Assembly (NCBI RefSeq): GCF_000524195.1
Contig: NW_020170389.1
Span: 1,163,983 to 1,227,982, forward strand
Direction of reading: 5' to 3'
DNA: 64,000 nucleotides
DNA from: Echinococcus granulosus
Lineage: Eukaryota > Platyhelminthes > Cestoda > Cyclophyllidea > Taeniidae
The notes under the pieces were generated by a model. It did not search any database, was not told the origin of the DNA, and saw nothing but the letters and a program-made list of their open reading frames with translations. Each line of letters starts with the position of its first letter. The first letter of the stretch is position 1. Shown piece by piece: positions 13,701-25,339 of the stretch. The position numbers were made by a program, and so were the translations under genes.

Positions 13701-15903
13701 TAAGCATTTTTAAATAGAAGGTAAACACTCGAGACAACATCTGGAAGCTACAATTATTTACTTATGATATGGCTACAAATAGAATGGCATCTTGGGAATG
13801 TATCCCACCGTTTTATTGTAAGTATAATTACTTTCTTTAAGAACAAAATGAAATGACAATGATAAATGGGAAGAGTTCTATAATTTTTCGACTATGTAAA
13901 AAGTGTTGATAATGTTTAGTAGGAAAAGTGTATACAAGGGAACCATGTAGATGGATGGTTTGATTTAGAGACTAAGAATTCGCATATTTTTCATAATATC
14001 ATCTTAAACCAACCTAGGTGCAAAGCAATCGTACACGCAGAGGATTGGCAAATCTGCGTAAATGATTCTAGGCTGTTTTCATAAAGTAGTGAGTCCATTT
14101 ATTAAAATGCGTGAGACCTATGTATTAGGAGGTAATCAGATATCTATTTCCGCCACCGCGCATAGGGTCACTTCCTGAAAGAACCCTCTGTCTCAACATC
14201 CGGTGTGCTGTGAGTGCATGAGTCTAAAAGCTGTTTAATAAATGCTAGAGCTAAGGGATGGCGCAGGGAAGAAGCATTCAAGGTACAAGTCCTGCAATCT
14301 TATGGAAGTTTCTGTGAGAATCATTTACTATGGAAGCAAACGCTTCGCAAGATATCCTCCTTTAAAGTTTTACCAGAATAAGGATAAGCAGAACAACTGG
14401 TGGAGTTTTACATTCTAGCGTAAAAATGAACTCGATAATATAATAATAGTATATTTCAACATAGGAATATTGAGTCCAATGAAATGTTAGGTGCGGAATT
14501 TCGTTTAGCTTTTCGGTTTTATACAGTAAGATAAGGCGAAGAGCAGTAGAAAATGGTCTAATATCGTTTGAGAAAATTGGAATGAAATCGTTACGAATAT
14601 GGGAGCGCTGATCTCGATTTGGGAATTTTGTTACATCAACATGAAACTGTTCCCAACTGAGGTTTGGTAGAGGTAGGTAAATGCTTTGAAGGAATACGAA
14701 GGTAGAAGTTGGCTGATTTGCGGCTCTTGACACTGAGAATTTACCATATGATTCTCAAATCTGACTTTTGAGTCAAAACTAACTATTCAGTAAAACATTA
14801 GTAAACAGCGTCAATTTATGCAACTAGCCTTCCATAATGTGAATGAGAGATTTGTAAATTAACAATGCCTCAGAACGGAGAATCTAAATTGACTAAAATA
14901 AATACTAAAACCAGTGTTTTAACATTATTAATCATGATTATTACTACAAATAACAACCAAGTATTTGGCACATATACTAAGGTTTTTAGTCGCTTAACAG
15001 CAAACAAGACAAATGACCTATTATAGGTTGCAAGAAACGGGACACTAACATTAACACAAAATGGTGTTATAATAAGTAATTGTAAAAGAGAAATAGTTTT
15101 GCAGTTACACTGATTCACATTTGCATACAACGTTAGCGTATCTCCTGATCATTAGGTGCGTACATGTAAATACAATCGTTACACCAAAAAATAGTCATAA
15201 GATATGTTTGTCGAAAGTTTTGCCATATATTGTTTATAAATTAGGCTAAAGGTTGAGATAACTTTTATTTAACTCATTTTGATAATTTAGTGGCGTTGAT
15301 TCAAAAGATCACGAAGTTTTCGTTTTCGTTTACCATTCTTCCATGTGAATAGAAACATCGTGTAGACACAAGTCGAGAATTAATCCGGGTGAGAATTGGA
15401 AAATGCTTTGAATGCTTATGAAAACTCCTTTAAACCAAGTTGTAGCATGGATGCTGTTTGGGTGTCTGCCATTAATTTAGCCTTTTCACAAGAATGCTTT
15501 TTTGCCTGCTAGATCTCTTAATATTTACGAAGAGTGCATAGTCTAAGTTAGCGGCGCTATTTAGGTTCTTTGTTGAACGAGCCCACCGCGATGTATTCTG
15601 CGATTTGACTAAATTCCCTTGTACATGACATCGTTTTTGTACTTTTGAATTAGCCCAGTCCCTACTGTAAAGTCATGTGTAAGTGTATTTTTACATAAGG
15701 GTCCTATCAAGTAGTAGATACTCCAAATTTGTAATCAATTATCCCCATTTTTCAATTACCTATCAAATTATGTCACCCACTCTTATAAGAACTAACTATT
15801 CTACTTGCTAAAGTCGGTTTATTCTTAATTAGAAATGGATGTCTAAGAAATCTTATCTCGTCGTATTAAAAGCCTTTTATTAAAGAAAGCTGTCAAAGGT
15901 GAC

Positions 15904-17985
15904 ATGGAATTAACTTATTTTAACCAGGCGCCTTCTCATCAAAAGTTACTTCATTCTGCACCAATTAATCGACCACCTCTTCTGCCATCCATACCAAAAG
16001 CTGACGATTTTGGGAAGTGTCAGGTTGACATAATGGCAGAAAACTTGGCTAGAGAGTCCCTTGAAACCTCTTCGGATAGGTCTGTTCTCGATCCCGAGGA
16101 CAATCTTTTTGAAATATTCCCAGACAAAATAACTCTCAACTCTGCACTAACTTCCTTCTTTGCCGATGAATGTGGGGTCAAGGAGAAGGAAAAGGCAGAT
16201 TTTCACTCAAAAAGGTTGCACCTTTCGCAGAATTTCTATTTTATGTTTACGAAAGTCTGTATTCCACTTTCAAATAATATTTTATAAATATTGCCTTATA
16301 TAGTTTTGGTTAAATGTTTAATTTATCTTTAAAACCGTCAGTATCTGCTTTGAATAATATTACTAGTAAAAAAAGAACACGTGGTCATGGAACAGCTCAC
16401 AGAGAGAATGATTTTGACTCAGGACACAAATCGTTGTGTCTGCCATGCGCAGAGTTTGGCGAAGGTGGTTTTCCATTGTTTAACGTTTTCATTTGAATTT
16501 TGCTTATTACTGGCTGGAGACTAAGAAGAATGTATCTCAAATTTAGTAATGGTAGAGGCAAGTAATTTTTAACTAAAATAAAATTGTACCGAAAGATAAA
16601 CAAAAAAGGCAATTTAGCGATATCTGAAACACTAAAAATGAAGTAGCAGGAATGAGTTACAACAAAAAATGAGGTGGTTTAATTTTTTCCTTAAATTCAT
16701 ACTTCGACTTCCCTATAACAGAATTGCAGAAGGCTGCCCTACTGGGAGACATACTTGCTCAATGGCGACTGAGTCGGAAGATGGAAAAGTCTATTTCGCC
16801 CAAATCTAGTCGAGAAAACTTGGAAAATCTGCTCACGTCTGTGTTGACCAATAAGTCATCCGGCAATCGAACCCTCACCCATTATAAACATCGCGCTCAT
16901 CCATCGCATTCCCGGATCCTTAAGTATTTACCTTCTCTAAAACAGATTTTCTCCACCCCTTGCTCACATTCATTTTCGTTCACTCACAGCGGTTCAGTTC
17001 CCGTCTCTTCGAGTCAACAGTTAGCATGTCATTCCGAGGAGAAGTCCAGATCAATAAGTCCTCGATTTGACTCAAGTTCACGAGTTCGTTTCATTTGAAA
17101 TTGTGCATATGTGTAGTAGTACCGCCATTTACGCTACATAAATTGCCTTTAAATTAATATTTCTATTGAAAAGCTTTGAGTAGTAGGTCATATTGCCTTA
17201 TGTGATTTTTATAGTTGACGGCCGTACTTAAGGGAGTTTTTCAGAATGCGATCCCCCAGTATAATGATCGGATAACTCCCCAAAAAATCAATTCGTGCGA
17301 GACGGGCATACAGTGCTGCCTTCTGGTATTGGACAAACTCTCAGGGTAACACTTTTTTAAAGAAATGAGGGTCTTGTACAGAGTCACGCACAAATGAGAT
17401 TTTTCCCCGACACTTCATGGAGAATGTAGTCATATCAAGTGAAGTCATTAATTGAGATGCAAAATAGCTGCCTTTCTGATCAACATCTTTTAAATACATT
17501 GCAAACCGATATAAAAGTTAAGGACAAATTTTCATTTGTGCCTCCGTCGGCTGTAAGACTACTTCATCCTAATTAAATACGTGTTTAGCCGTATCATGCG
17601 GCTAATGAAGAGATTTTTGAACTTTTTACAAACACAAACTATCGTTATTCGAGACCGGTGGGTGTTCAAACAAAGTGGCATCTGGTAAACACTTAATCCT
17701 GTTTTAAGTGCTTCCAAAAAGACCCATAAGCCTCAATCTCCTCCTCCAACCAGTCAACCAATCAATCCTCCAAGTCGCTCGGTGGGCGTCCAACCTCGTT
17801 TCTCAAGTACGCTCACTTCGTGCGGTTGCCAGACTAGCCCTCCATCTAAGCGCCGCATTCGTTGCTCCATTGCAGTGCAATGCGATACTCTCTTCTCCAC
17901 TTCACTACCATCGTATTCGCAGCCCGCTTCTCAAGAAGTTAGATCCTTCACCACAAGTGTTATTCATTTATCTAAGTTTCCTTAG
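15904..17985 (+). CDS. candidate 5' or middle exons of an unrecognised gene
   Basis: Three open stretches on the plus strand look like protein-coding exons but I cannot join them with confidence. The first (15904 to roughly 16200) begins at an ATG and encodes a Pro/Ser-containing segment that includes DPEDNLFEIFPDKITL. The second follows an acceptor ending in ACAG at 16721 or GCAG at about 16729 and is open to a stop at 17098. It begins KAALLGDILAQWRLSRKMEK, continues Ser/His-rich, and ends SSRVRFI. The third follows a pyrimidine-rich tract ending in CAG at 17753 and is open to 17985; it is Ser/Pro/Cys-rich. An AATAAA lies at 18071-18076. All three lie in line with the phased exons at 18881-20067 and may belong to the same gene. 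No domain is recognised. Some or all could be non-coding. Confidence 0.3.
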
Positions 17986-18880
17986 GGTCATAACTTTTCA
18001 TACGAACTGAGCTAGCTTGGACTGGGAGTTTTGGAAACCATGATTGATCTAACGTTCAACACTGAGTACTAATAAAATCTGCCTCTCGGTAGACCTTCAA
18101 GAGGTCGGAATCAGCCCTCTTAATCTAAGTCCCAAAATTAGATTTTCTTGATTAAAATATTTGCAAGTTGCTATCTTTAACACTTCATTTTACTGTTTAG
18201 GTCACCCAGATTAATCATGATGGTTTAGTTTTTGAGAATATATCTTAAAACAGTGGATAGCGTAAGTTGTTGGATAATAAAAGCAGAATGTCTCTAATAT
18301 GGACCAAAAAAAACGCGGAAAATACAAAACTTTTTGATGGATATTTCGATCCTGATAATTCCAATTTTAAAATATCATCAAAACGGGAGATGTAAGCCGG
18401 CACTTGGGGTAATATAAAGCGAATAAGTGATGTAGTTGCAACAAATACACTCGTCGCCAACTGACTATGAAGCGGCAAGCAAGAAATAGTGCTTTTGCTA
18501 TTTATACAAGACCAGAATATTTAAATTAAGTAACGACAAAGCAAAAACTTGATAAATAATAGATAGACTAAGTTGCATGAAGTTAACGAGCAGCTACTAA
18601 GAGGATTCCCATTTGTCATTGCAACTTTTGCTGTTAGAGTTCGAACAAACTTGGAGACAGGGTATATGAAAAGCAAGGAAGTAGTGGTAAAACATGATTT
18701 ATTCTAAAAAAACATGTTCCTAGGTATTAGACTTTATATTCTCCTTGGGAATGAAAAGATGGTAATGATTCCATGATTTAAGAGGTTCCCTTTCTGTGCT
18801 GCAGCTAGCACTGATTAGTAATGCATTTTTGATGTAGATATGAAGAATTCTATTAGTTCAGCAATTGTTTTGTTTTACAG

Positions 18881-20067
18881 ACCTACAAAACACGAAATTG
18901 CGCGGGGGTAGATTGCTTATCAGTAGCCGAGTTCCCCGGTAATACTGGAGCGGAGGGAGGGGAAAAGAGGACGGTGAGCTGGCTGACGCCCATGTCAACA
19001 CCACAATCCTCGTTCACGCTAGTCTCTTCTCTTCCACCATCTCCTGACTGTTCCATCAGAAAGACCAGAAGTAGGTGACATCTACTGGGCAGCCAGGTCA
19101 CTAAATAATTATTAATGTAACAGAGACACTGTGTTCGAGAATGATCCACTCAGCCACCCACATGAACGTTAAGGGGTTTTTTGTGCCAGGTTTTCGACCA
19201 CGATTTCAAAAGGCACGTTTGCAAACAAAATTAAAATATTGAATGTGTTAATTTAAGAAAGATAGTTTAAAATGCATTTCTTACTCATTTGCTGTTTGAT
19301 GGTGGCATTACACGAGCTTGGGCCTTTTTAAATAAAAAACTCTTCTAACTACAGATAACTTTTGTGTTCGCTAGGCCAATCTCATTCCCATTCTCCAGTC
19401 TGCGGAGAGGGCATACATCACGACACCATTTTGGTGGATCTAGTAGCAGCTCGATCTACGTGTGCTCGAAAGCTAGAGTATGTGATTGCTCTCCGTTGCA
19501 CGAATAAGAAATTTAAAGGTTTGACACCGATGAAGTAGCTACTGGACATTTATACCACAAGTGTCATGAAAGCTGTTGTATTCATTATAAAATACTTGAC
19601 ACCACAATTTGTGACTGCAACTTTTATCGAAATGTCAGAGATTTCTCACTTATTTCCAAAATAGGCTATTATTTTTTTACACCTTTAAATAGCTAAGAAT
19701 GAACAAACGAGTGAATCTCTATTAGCTATTCAGCCAACCTAAGGTAGCAAATCCTTCATAAAACTGATTCACTAAAAATGTCTCGACTAGGAGACACACT
19801 ACCTCAAAAACACTTTATATGTAGCTGAATTCGTACCACGCACAGTTTTCTCTTTACATGCTAATCAAGGACCAAAATTACACCTAGAAGTGAGAAATCT
19901 TACGAGGAAATACGTGTTCTCATCAGTCATCTCTTTTTATCTTTTACAGGCTGGTAGAAAAGGTGATACAACAGAAATGGATGAATTCACTATTTCGAAA
20001 TTTGCCTAACTCACAACCTACAAACATCATATCTTGCCCCTTGCATTCGATGAATTCAGACCAATAA
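18881..20067 (+). CDS. 3' part of an unrecognised multi-exon gene
   Basis: Three exons join with matching phases. They are 18881-19070 (acceptor TTTTACAG, donor GTAGGT), 19375-19477 (acceptor TTCGCTAG, donor GTATGT) and 19950-20067 (acceptor TATCTTTTACAG). They give 136 in-frame residues, then TAA at 20065-20067. The first exon has only one open frame and needs a phase-0 partner upstream, possibly the exon ending near 17985. Seen: a Ser/Thr/Pro-rich stretch (SWLTPMSTPQSSFTLVSSLP), then a segment with helix-like spacing (DTILVDLVAARSTCARKLE running into LVEKVIQQKW), then a polar tail ending in HSMNSDQ. No family is recognised. The gene is convergent with the ENL/AF9 homologue. No standard AATAAA follows closely, so the true end may lie elsewhere. 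Confidence 0.5.
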
Positions 20068-20708
20068 GGTATTTGTTAACTGGATAAACGTTATCTGCAC
20101 ATTGATGCAGTAAAAGGAAAAGGGGAAGTGGTGGCGAAGTAGCAATTACTTACAAATTACACAAAACATTACAACTACGTGCCTATAATTAGTCACTAAC
20201 CTCAGCTGCGCCCACGTTAAACGCGATTACGGATGTCGCCACTGCCACCTCAGCTGATAACTGAGATCGAGTGTAAATCCTCCTTGGGTCAGGCCAGAGG
20301 CAATGTTAGTAAGTTAATGCATGAAATTCGGTTCGGGGTAGACACAGCGATGGCAGGCACATATTCAGCTCCGATGCAACGGCTAGCCGTACGACTGATC
20401 TGCCTCCTCATTGTCCAGACAGATCCCGTTAGCAGCGGCAAAGACAAATGTCAAACTTTCCTAAGCGTCTAATTCAGCCGAAGCAGCTGGTAGTCGATTA
20501 CTGCTCCTAAAACAGACTTCCCACCACCACAGCCCTACTTCCCGAGCGGACCTCAGATTAGTGAATCGCAGATCTCTCACTGAGCACCCAAGAGGAAGCC
20601 ACATTTGGAATCAAAGGCCATTGAGGAGAAATGCAGAACTTGGCAATCTAGGGACACCTCTCGAAACTAGGAATTCCCTAGATCAAACCCTGTCAGTCAT
20701 TAGTGCGT
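20068..20708. other. GC-richer intergenic stretch between convergent genes
   Basis: This gap separates the stop of the plus-strand gene from the poly(A) signal of the minus-strand ENL/AF9 homologue. From about 20200 to 20660 it is richer in C and G than its surroundings. It contains splice-like CAG/GTAAGT signals, including a donor-like GTAAGT at about 20310, and short open frames on the plus strand. Alternative 3' exons of the plus-strand gene are possible, but none joins in phase convincingly. Confidence 0.3.
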
Positions 20709-20714
20709 TTTATT
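20709..20714 (-). terminator. AATAAA poly(A) signal of the ENL/AF9 homologue
   Basis: The minus strand reads AATAAA here, about 210 nt downstream of the TGA stop at 20922-20924. That is a reasonable 3' UTR length for a compact genome. Confidence 0.6.
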
Positions 20715-20921
20715 TCGTTCTAAATGGTTATTGAAGTGCCGGATTGAGACAATCCGTAATGTAGTTTGAATAGAGCCAGGCACAGGCTACGCATTAGACA
20801 AAGAAACTACCTTTTAGTGGCGCACCAAATTCAGTGAAGTAGAATGTACAAAACTAGAAAAATCGACGTGTATTCACATGGGAGGAAAATAAGAGGCCAT
20901 AAAGACGTTCGAAACTCTCAA

Positions 20922-23900
20922 TCATGACACTGCATTATTCGCATTATCGCCATCCTCGACACTACTACCACGAGTAACGGCGGAAGCACGGCGGTCCGCT
21001 GACATCCTTTCATCAGCCGAAATCACCTGAGTCATCTCTAAGATGCACGCCATAGGCATTTTGCGCATGTCGAAGGCGATGATTTGCGGGTAGTCGGGTA
21101 GCTCGTCGGATGGAGAGAGTACATCAACCCCGCAATCCTCTCCAGGCCTGAAGTAGCGTCGCAATACCTCCGCCATCCGGAGAGCCATGCACTCATTCTC
21201 CAGACGGAGGATGCGATCGTACAATAGCTCCAACTCCTCATTGTCCAGATAGGCCTCGTCACCGGTACCTGTGGTTGTGCCGGGGGAGGCGGGAGGGGCG
21301 GCGGTCGGGCAGTCTGTAACAGGTGCTTCTCCGGACATCGGCGGTGTGGAATCCGAGGAGACAGTGGAACGCATGGGTGATAAGTGATCTGGTGCCTGAG
21401 GACGGCACGACTTCACACTCTCCATATGTTCATGTTTCTTCTCTCTGAGAATCTTCCTACTACTGCTGCTGCTACTGTCAACGTCAGTGCAGTCAGATCT
21501 GCGTTCTGGGAACAAACAACCATACTTGGCAAATAAGATTTCTCGATGATATGAAGTGTAAACTCATGATTTATAAGTACACAGCTATATGATACAAATG
21601 CCCGGTGAAGACGAATCGGAACTCAACACCATCGCGGCTTTTCACTACACTTTACTAACCCCAACAAAGTATGCCGTTTGGTTCGTGTGCGTATAACTTT
21701 ACGAAGGCATGGTGGATTAGGGGAATGATTGCCTTACTCAGATCTCTTAAGGACATGTGGTCGTGAGCACTCTGTCTCGTCGAAGTAGGAGTCGGGGAGG
21801 GAGAAGAGTCGTGTTTTGAGATCCCCTGCTCCTGATTTCGATAATAGTGTTTGCCTTCCTTGCTTCGTTCCCCTTTGGACACCTTCCCCACCTTCTCAAA
21901 GGAGAATTTCTGTTGCTGTTGTTGCTGCTCTGACGACAGTGTTTGTGGTAGCGGTGACGATTGGGAAGGGCGTGGACTGAAGTGCAGAGGCAGGGGGGAA
22001 ACGAGGGGTTGAGGTCCGCCATTGAGCTTGGAAATCCAAACCATCGTAGCATGCTGCGCGTCAAACTGCGGAAAATTGAAAACTTTTGTCGAATCAGGCC
22101 GGTCAGTCTTAAAGAAACAAAGGATATGGTAACATGCGCCACCCAACAACCCCCCTAGAGTGGCCCTCAACAGACTTGCATTGATAAGTTAATCTTGGCT
22201 TTCGACAGTAATGTTCCTGGTCAGTAATCTTAACTGCTTTAACAATTCTCAACCAACACGAAAATCTAAAATGCTCATCAGAGTATTTCAAAATCACTAA
22301 ATAATACACAGGATGATAAACGATAATCTGATACGAATATGTAGTTCTCAAAACAAAATGCGCGATATTCATGAGCGCTTAAAATATTGAGTCATGAACC
22401 TTTAGAAATAAATAGGCCAATGCTATTGTCTTAGATAGACGTGTTTATGGACATCTACAAGTACTTCAAGTAAGTCAGATCATGTATACATGCTAGTACT
22501 TTCCTGATACAAGACATCCAAAAACGGACTCACAGACTTCTGACGCTCGATGACAGATGAAACCTTCGTCACTGGAGCTTCACCGGGCGGGAACAAGGAG
22601 CAAGAAGTGCTTTCCACATCGAGTTTGGATGAAGGAGAGGATTGGTGTAGTCGATTTCTCTCCCCCACAATTTCAAGCAATGCCAACGAGGCATGTTGAA
22701 GTTGTGAAGACACCTGAAGTCAAAACGCGACAGTGTACAGCGATAGTGAGAGAGAAGTAGGGGCTACAGAGCAAATTGTACTCACAGTGCGAGAAGTTGG
22801 ACCGCTGGTTGACGACCATACCTCTGGTCGGGATCGCTGCTGCTGCTGTTGATCAAGCTCGGTTTGATGATGGTGACGATGGCGGTGCTTGTGTTTCCCT
22901 CCATTCTTCTTTTGCTTCTCTTTCTCCGCGCTCCCTTGAAGATCAGAACGAAAAAGTCGGAGAACAATGCGTTCTTTCTGCGCAGACTGAGAGGAAGGGG
23001 AAGAGTTAGTGGGAGGTGGCAATAGTGGCAGTGGGGGTGGTGCCGACATGTGCAGTGACGAAGATGTTGGGGTCTGCGGAGGGCTGTCAGGTTCTCTATG
23101 GTGCTGATTCTCCAAACGCAACTGTGCTTCGTGTTTCAGCTGGAGCTTCTTCTTGTGCTTAAAGGAAGAGGGCAGATGGCTAGGCGGATGAGCCAGAACA
23201 CCCACGGGAGGCAATGAAGGCGGGTTTGAGGCGTCAGGAAGACCAAGATTGGCCAGGGCTTGAGTGCGTGATTCACGATTCGGCCGGTTTCGCAGCAAGC
23301 TGGGTGAGGCGTATTTGAGACCGGACATTCGAACTGACGGGCCCAAAACCGCCTAAAAAGACGGGACTGGTGACGCATAGATCCCAATTTGGGACCGTTG
23401 TTTATTACGGTCAAGTGGATGGTTAAAATATCACTAAGGCATTCAAACTCATGCATTACTAAAGTAGGATTTAAACACCGACTAAAATGCCAACCAAATA
23501 ATAAATGCTTGCATGATTTAATAAATTAGTTGACCCCTTGGATTATCCATATGGAATTAACCACGAATGAACAAGAACATACCAGTAATACCATGGGTTG
23601 AATCCCAGCGTACTACTATATGGTTGAAATAAAGCAAACTAAAGCTGAGAGAAAGCACTGAAATTATAAATAATTAAATAAGTTGGGTAATTTTAATTAG
23701 CGCTCTTATCTGCAAGGAAAGGTGAGAGAAGAATGCTTAATTTCCCCCTCCAAAAAGCAGGTTAACAGGTAGTCGAGGAATAAAATTACCAAATTTTAAA
23801 ATCGTGACTTACTACAGCTATTTCAGGGTAGAAGGAAGAGACCGTATAGTTACACTTTGAGCCCGACATCTGGATAGGTTCCACAACCTTCTGGAGAATC

Positions 23901-25339
23901 TCCAAAGAAGAAGCAGATTTAGGAATGGGAATCTGTTGGAAGTAAAATAGGGAAACCTGAAAGATAATGGGCACAGATGTTTTCAAGAGTATACACTCTA
24001 TAGTAGCCGAATGAAACCTACACCACCATATTGAGAATAGCGAATCCATTCGTCACCGCTTTTTGGATCGAGACGTACCGTTCGAAAAGCGTGAAGCTCA
24101 CGGTTATCGAACAAGGTGATGTCATAGTGTAGGTCAGTAAACACGTTCAAAAAGGACACCCTTGCAAACAGGCGAAAGCTACCAAATCCATCTTCTTCAA
24201 TGGTAAAGGGTTCCTTGTGCACAACTAAGGAAATCCAAATATTTTAAAGCCAGCACATTAAAAACATTTAGTAAAATAATCTTATGCAATAAGCTGGAAC
24301 CCTCATCATCTTTAGGTCAAAATGATAAAATAGGTGTTGGAAAATCGTGGCATACCCTGCCTTGGATTTTTGAAGGTTTCATGGAGTTGGAATATGACGT
24401 TATTAACAAATTCAGAGAGTGGATATTGATCGCTCCAACTTTCTACTGTACAGCGCCAGTGGTGTGTCTTGTTCGGTGTTGGATTCCGTCTTCGATACAC
24501 ACTGTGACCAACTTTGAAAACGAATAAAATCTAAAAACGACACATTGGGCAACGATACCATACAAAACAGCAAGCAGATTTCAGAAACAATTTTTAGTGG
24601 GGAAGAAATGAATGAATATCTATGGCATACATCAAGGCCAATCAAGTTCATTTTTATGAGCCGGTTTCATGACTGATAACGCCAATATTTCCGATATTCT
24701 CTACCTTAGCAGCTGAATTTCACAGCACAGTGCCATCTATTTAGTGGAATTGAACGCCTTTTGTCAACATATAACTGGTACATCACCAGTTCTGACGTTT
24801 AAAGGCCAAAATTAACCAGGCGTTTCAAAATCATCCTGAAGTGCGGGGTGCGGATAGTACACACATTCTTAAAAACGTGTAGCATAAGAATTGGAGTCAA
24901 TTTACAAATCCTATAGTCCAATGATACAACGTAAATGTAGAGATGCACAGTCATGCCACAACAAGAAATAATCATGACAGGTTCCACTATGTAGAAAACT
25001 CAGGTGATGGAAGTTTAAGCAATTCTTGAGAGTGTTCCCACCATATGAATAGTTTTAAAAGGTGGAAAACGCGTTTGACATAATTGATTCCACTTGAAAC
25101 GTATCAATGTACAGAGAACAAAATGGCGGATAATTTGAAAGAATTAGAACAACGGGGAGAAGATTGTTAAGACACTACTATGACGCCACTTACTTCAACA
25201 TATTATGCACTATAAGTGAAGACCAATTACCAATCAAAACAGCTAAAGTCTATTGCATTATAGTGGAAACTAATCTAGGCGACAACGAATCCCCGTGTCT
25301 TACAAGGCGATTCACTAAACCGCTCACCTGAGCATCCAT
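20922..25339 (-). CDS. ENL/AF9 (MLLT1/MLLT3) family YEATS-domain protein
   Basis: This predicted nuclear acyl-lysine reader belongs to the family that links modified histone H3 to AF4/P-TEFb (super elongation complex) and DOT1L. Eight exons join in phase: 25328-25339, 24356-24530, 24022-24224, 23813-23956, 22786-23352, 22534-22713, 21738-22065 and 20922-21505, giving 2193 nt and 730 residues. Residues 5 to about 130 are the YEATS domain (FKVGHSVYRRR, VIFQLHETFKNPRQ, KEPFTIEEDGFGSFRLFARV, ending ...SQYGG). A long low-complexity middle follows, with poly-Pro, a His/Lys/Arg-rich run at about 331-340 and poly-Gln. Residues 623-698 match the AHD, which binds AF4, DOT1L, BCOR and CBX8 in vertebrates (EELELLYDRILRLE, CMALRMAEVLRRYF, IIAFDMRKMPMACILEMTQVI begins in the last helix). 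YEATS and AHD together exclude YEATS2 and YEATS4. The first exon has only four codons (MDAQ). The exon 7 acceptor could instead be at 22107, also phase 0. Length is like human ENL/AF9 (about 560) with a longer linker. Confidence 0.88.

Larger units (their letters stand above)
1..15850. other. intergenic, no supportable gene
   Basis: I find no exon chain, known domain or long open frame here that I can defend. Open frames are short and often mirrored on the other strand. The largest, about 123 codons on the minus strand at 14362-14733, has no recognisable motif. Pyrimidine-rich stretches lie at about 70-150 and 1230-1470. The only strongly distinct segment is the GC-rich island at 3.86-4.33 kb, listed separately. 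Small exons of a gene lying mostly outside the window cannot be excluded. Confidence 0.5.

Noticed and set aside
14362..14733. 123-codon minus-strand open frame
   Set aside because: Rich in Ile, Tyr, Phe and Leu from AT-rich DNA; no recognisable motif, including no reverse transcriptase or transposase signature.
22720..22785. Reading the ENL/AF9 exon straight on to a stop near 22720
   Set aside because: A GTGAGT donor at 22780-22785 is in phase with the next exon; the read-through residues are intronic.
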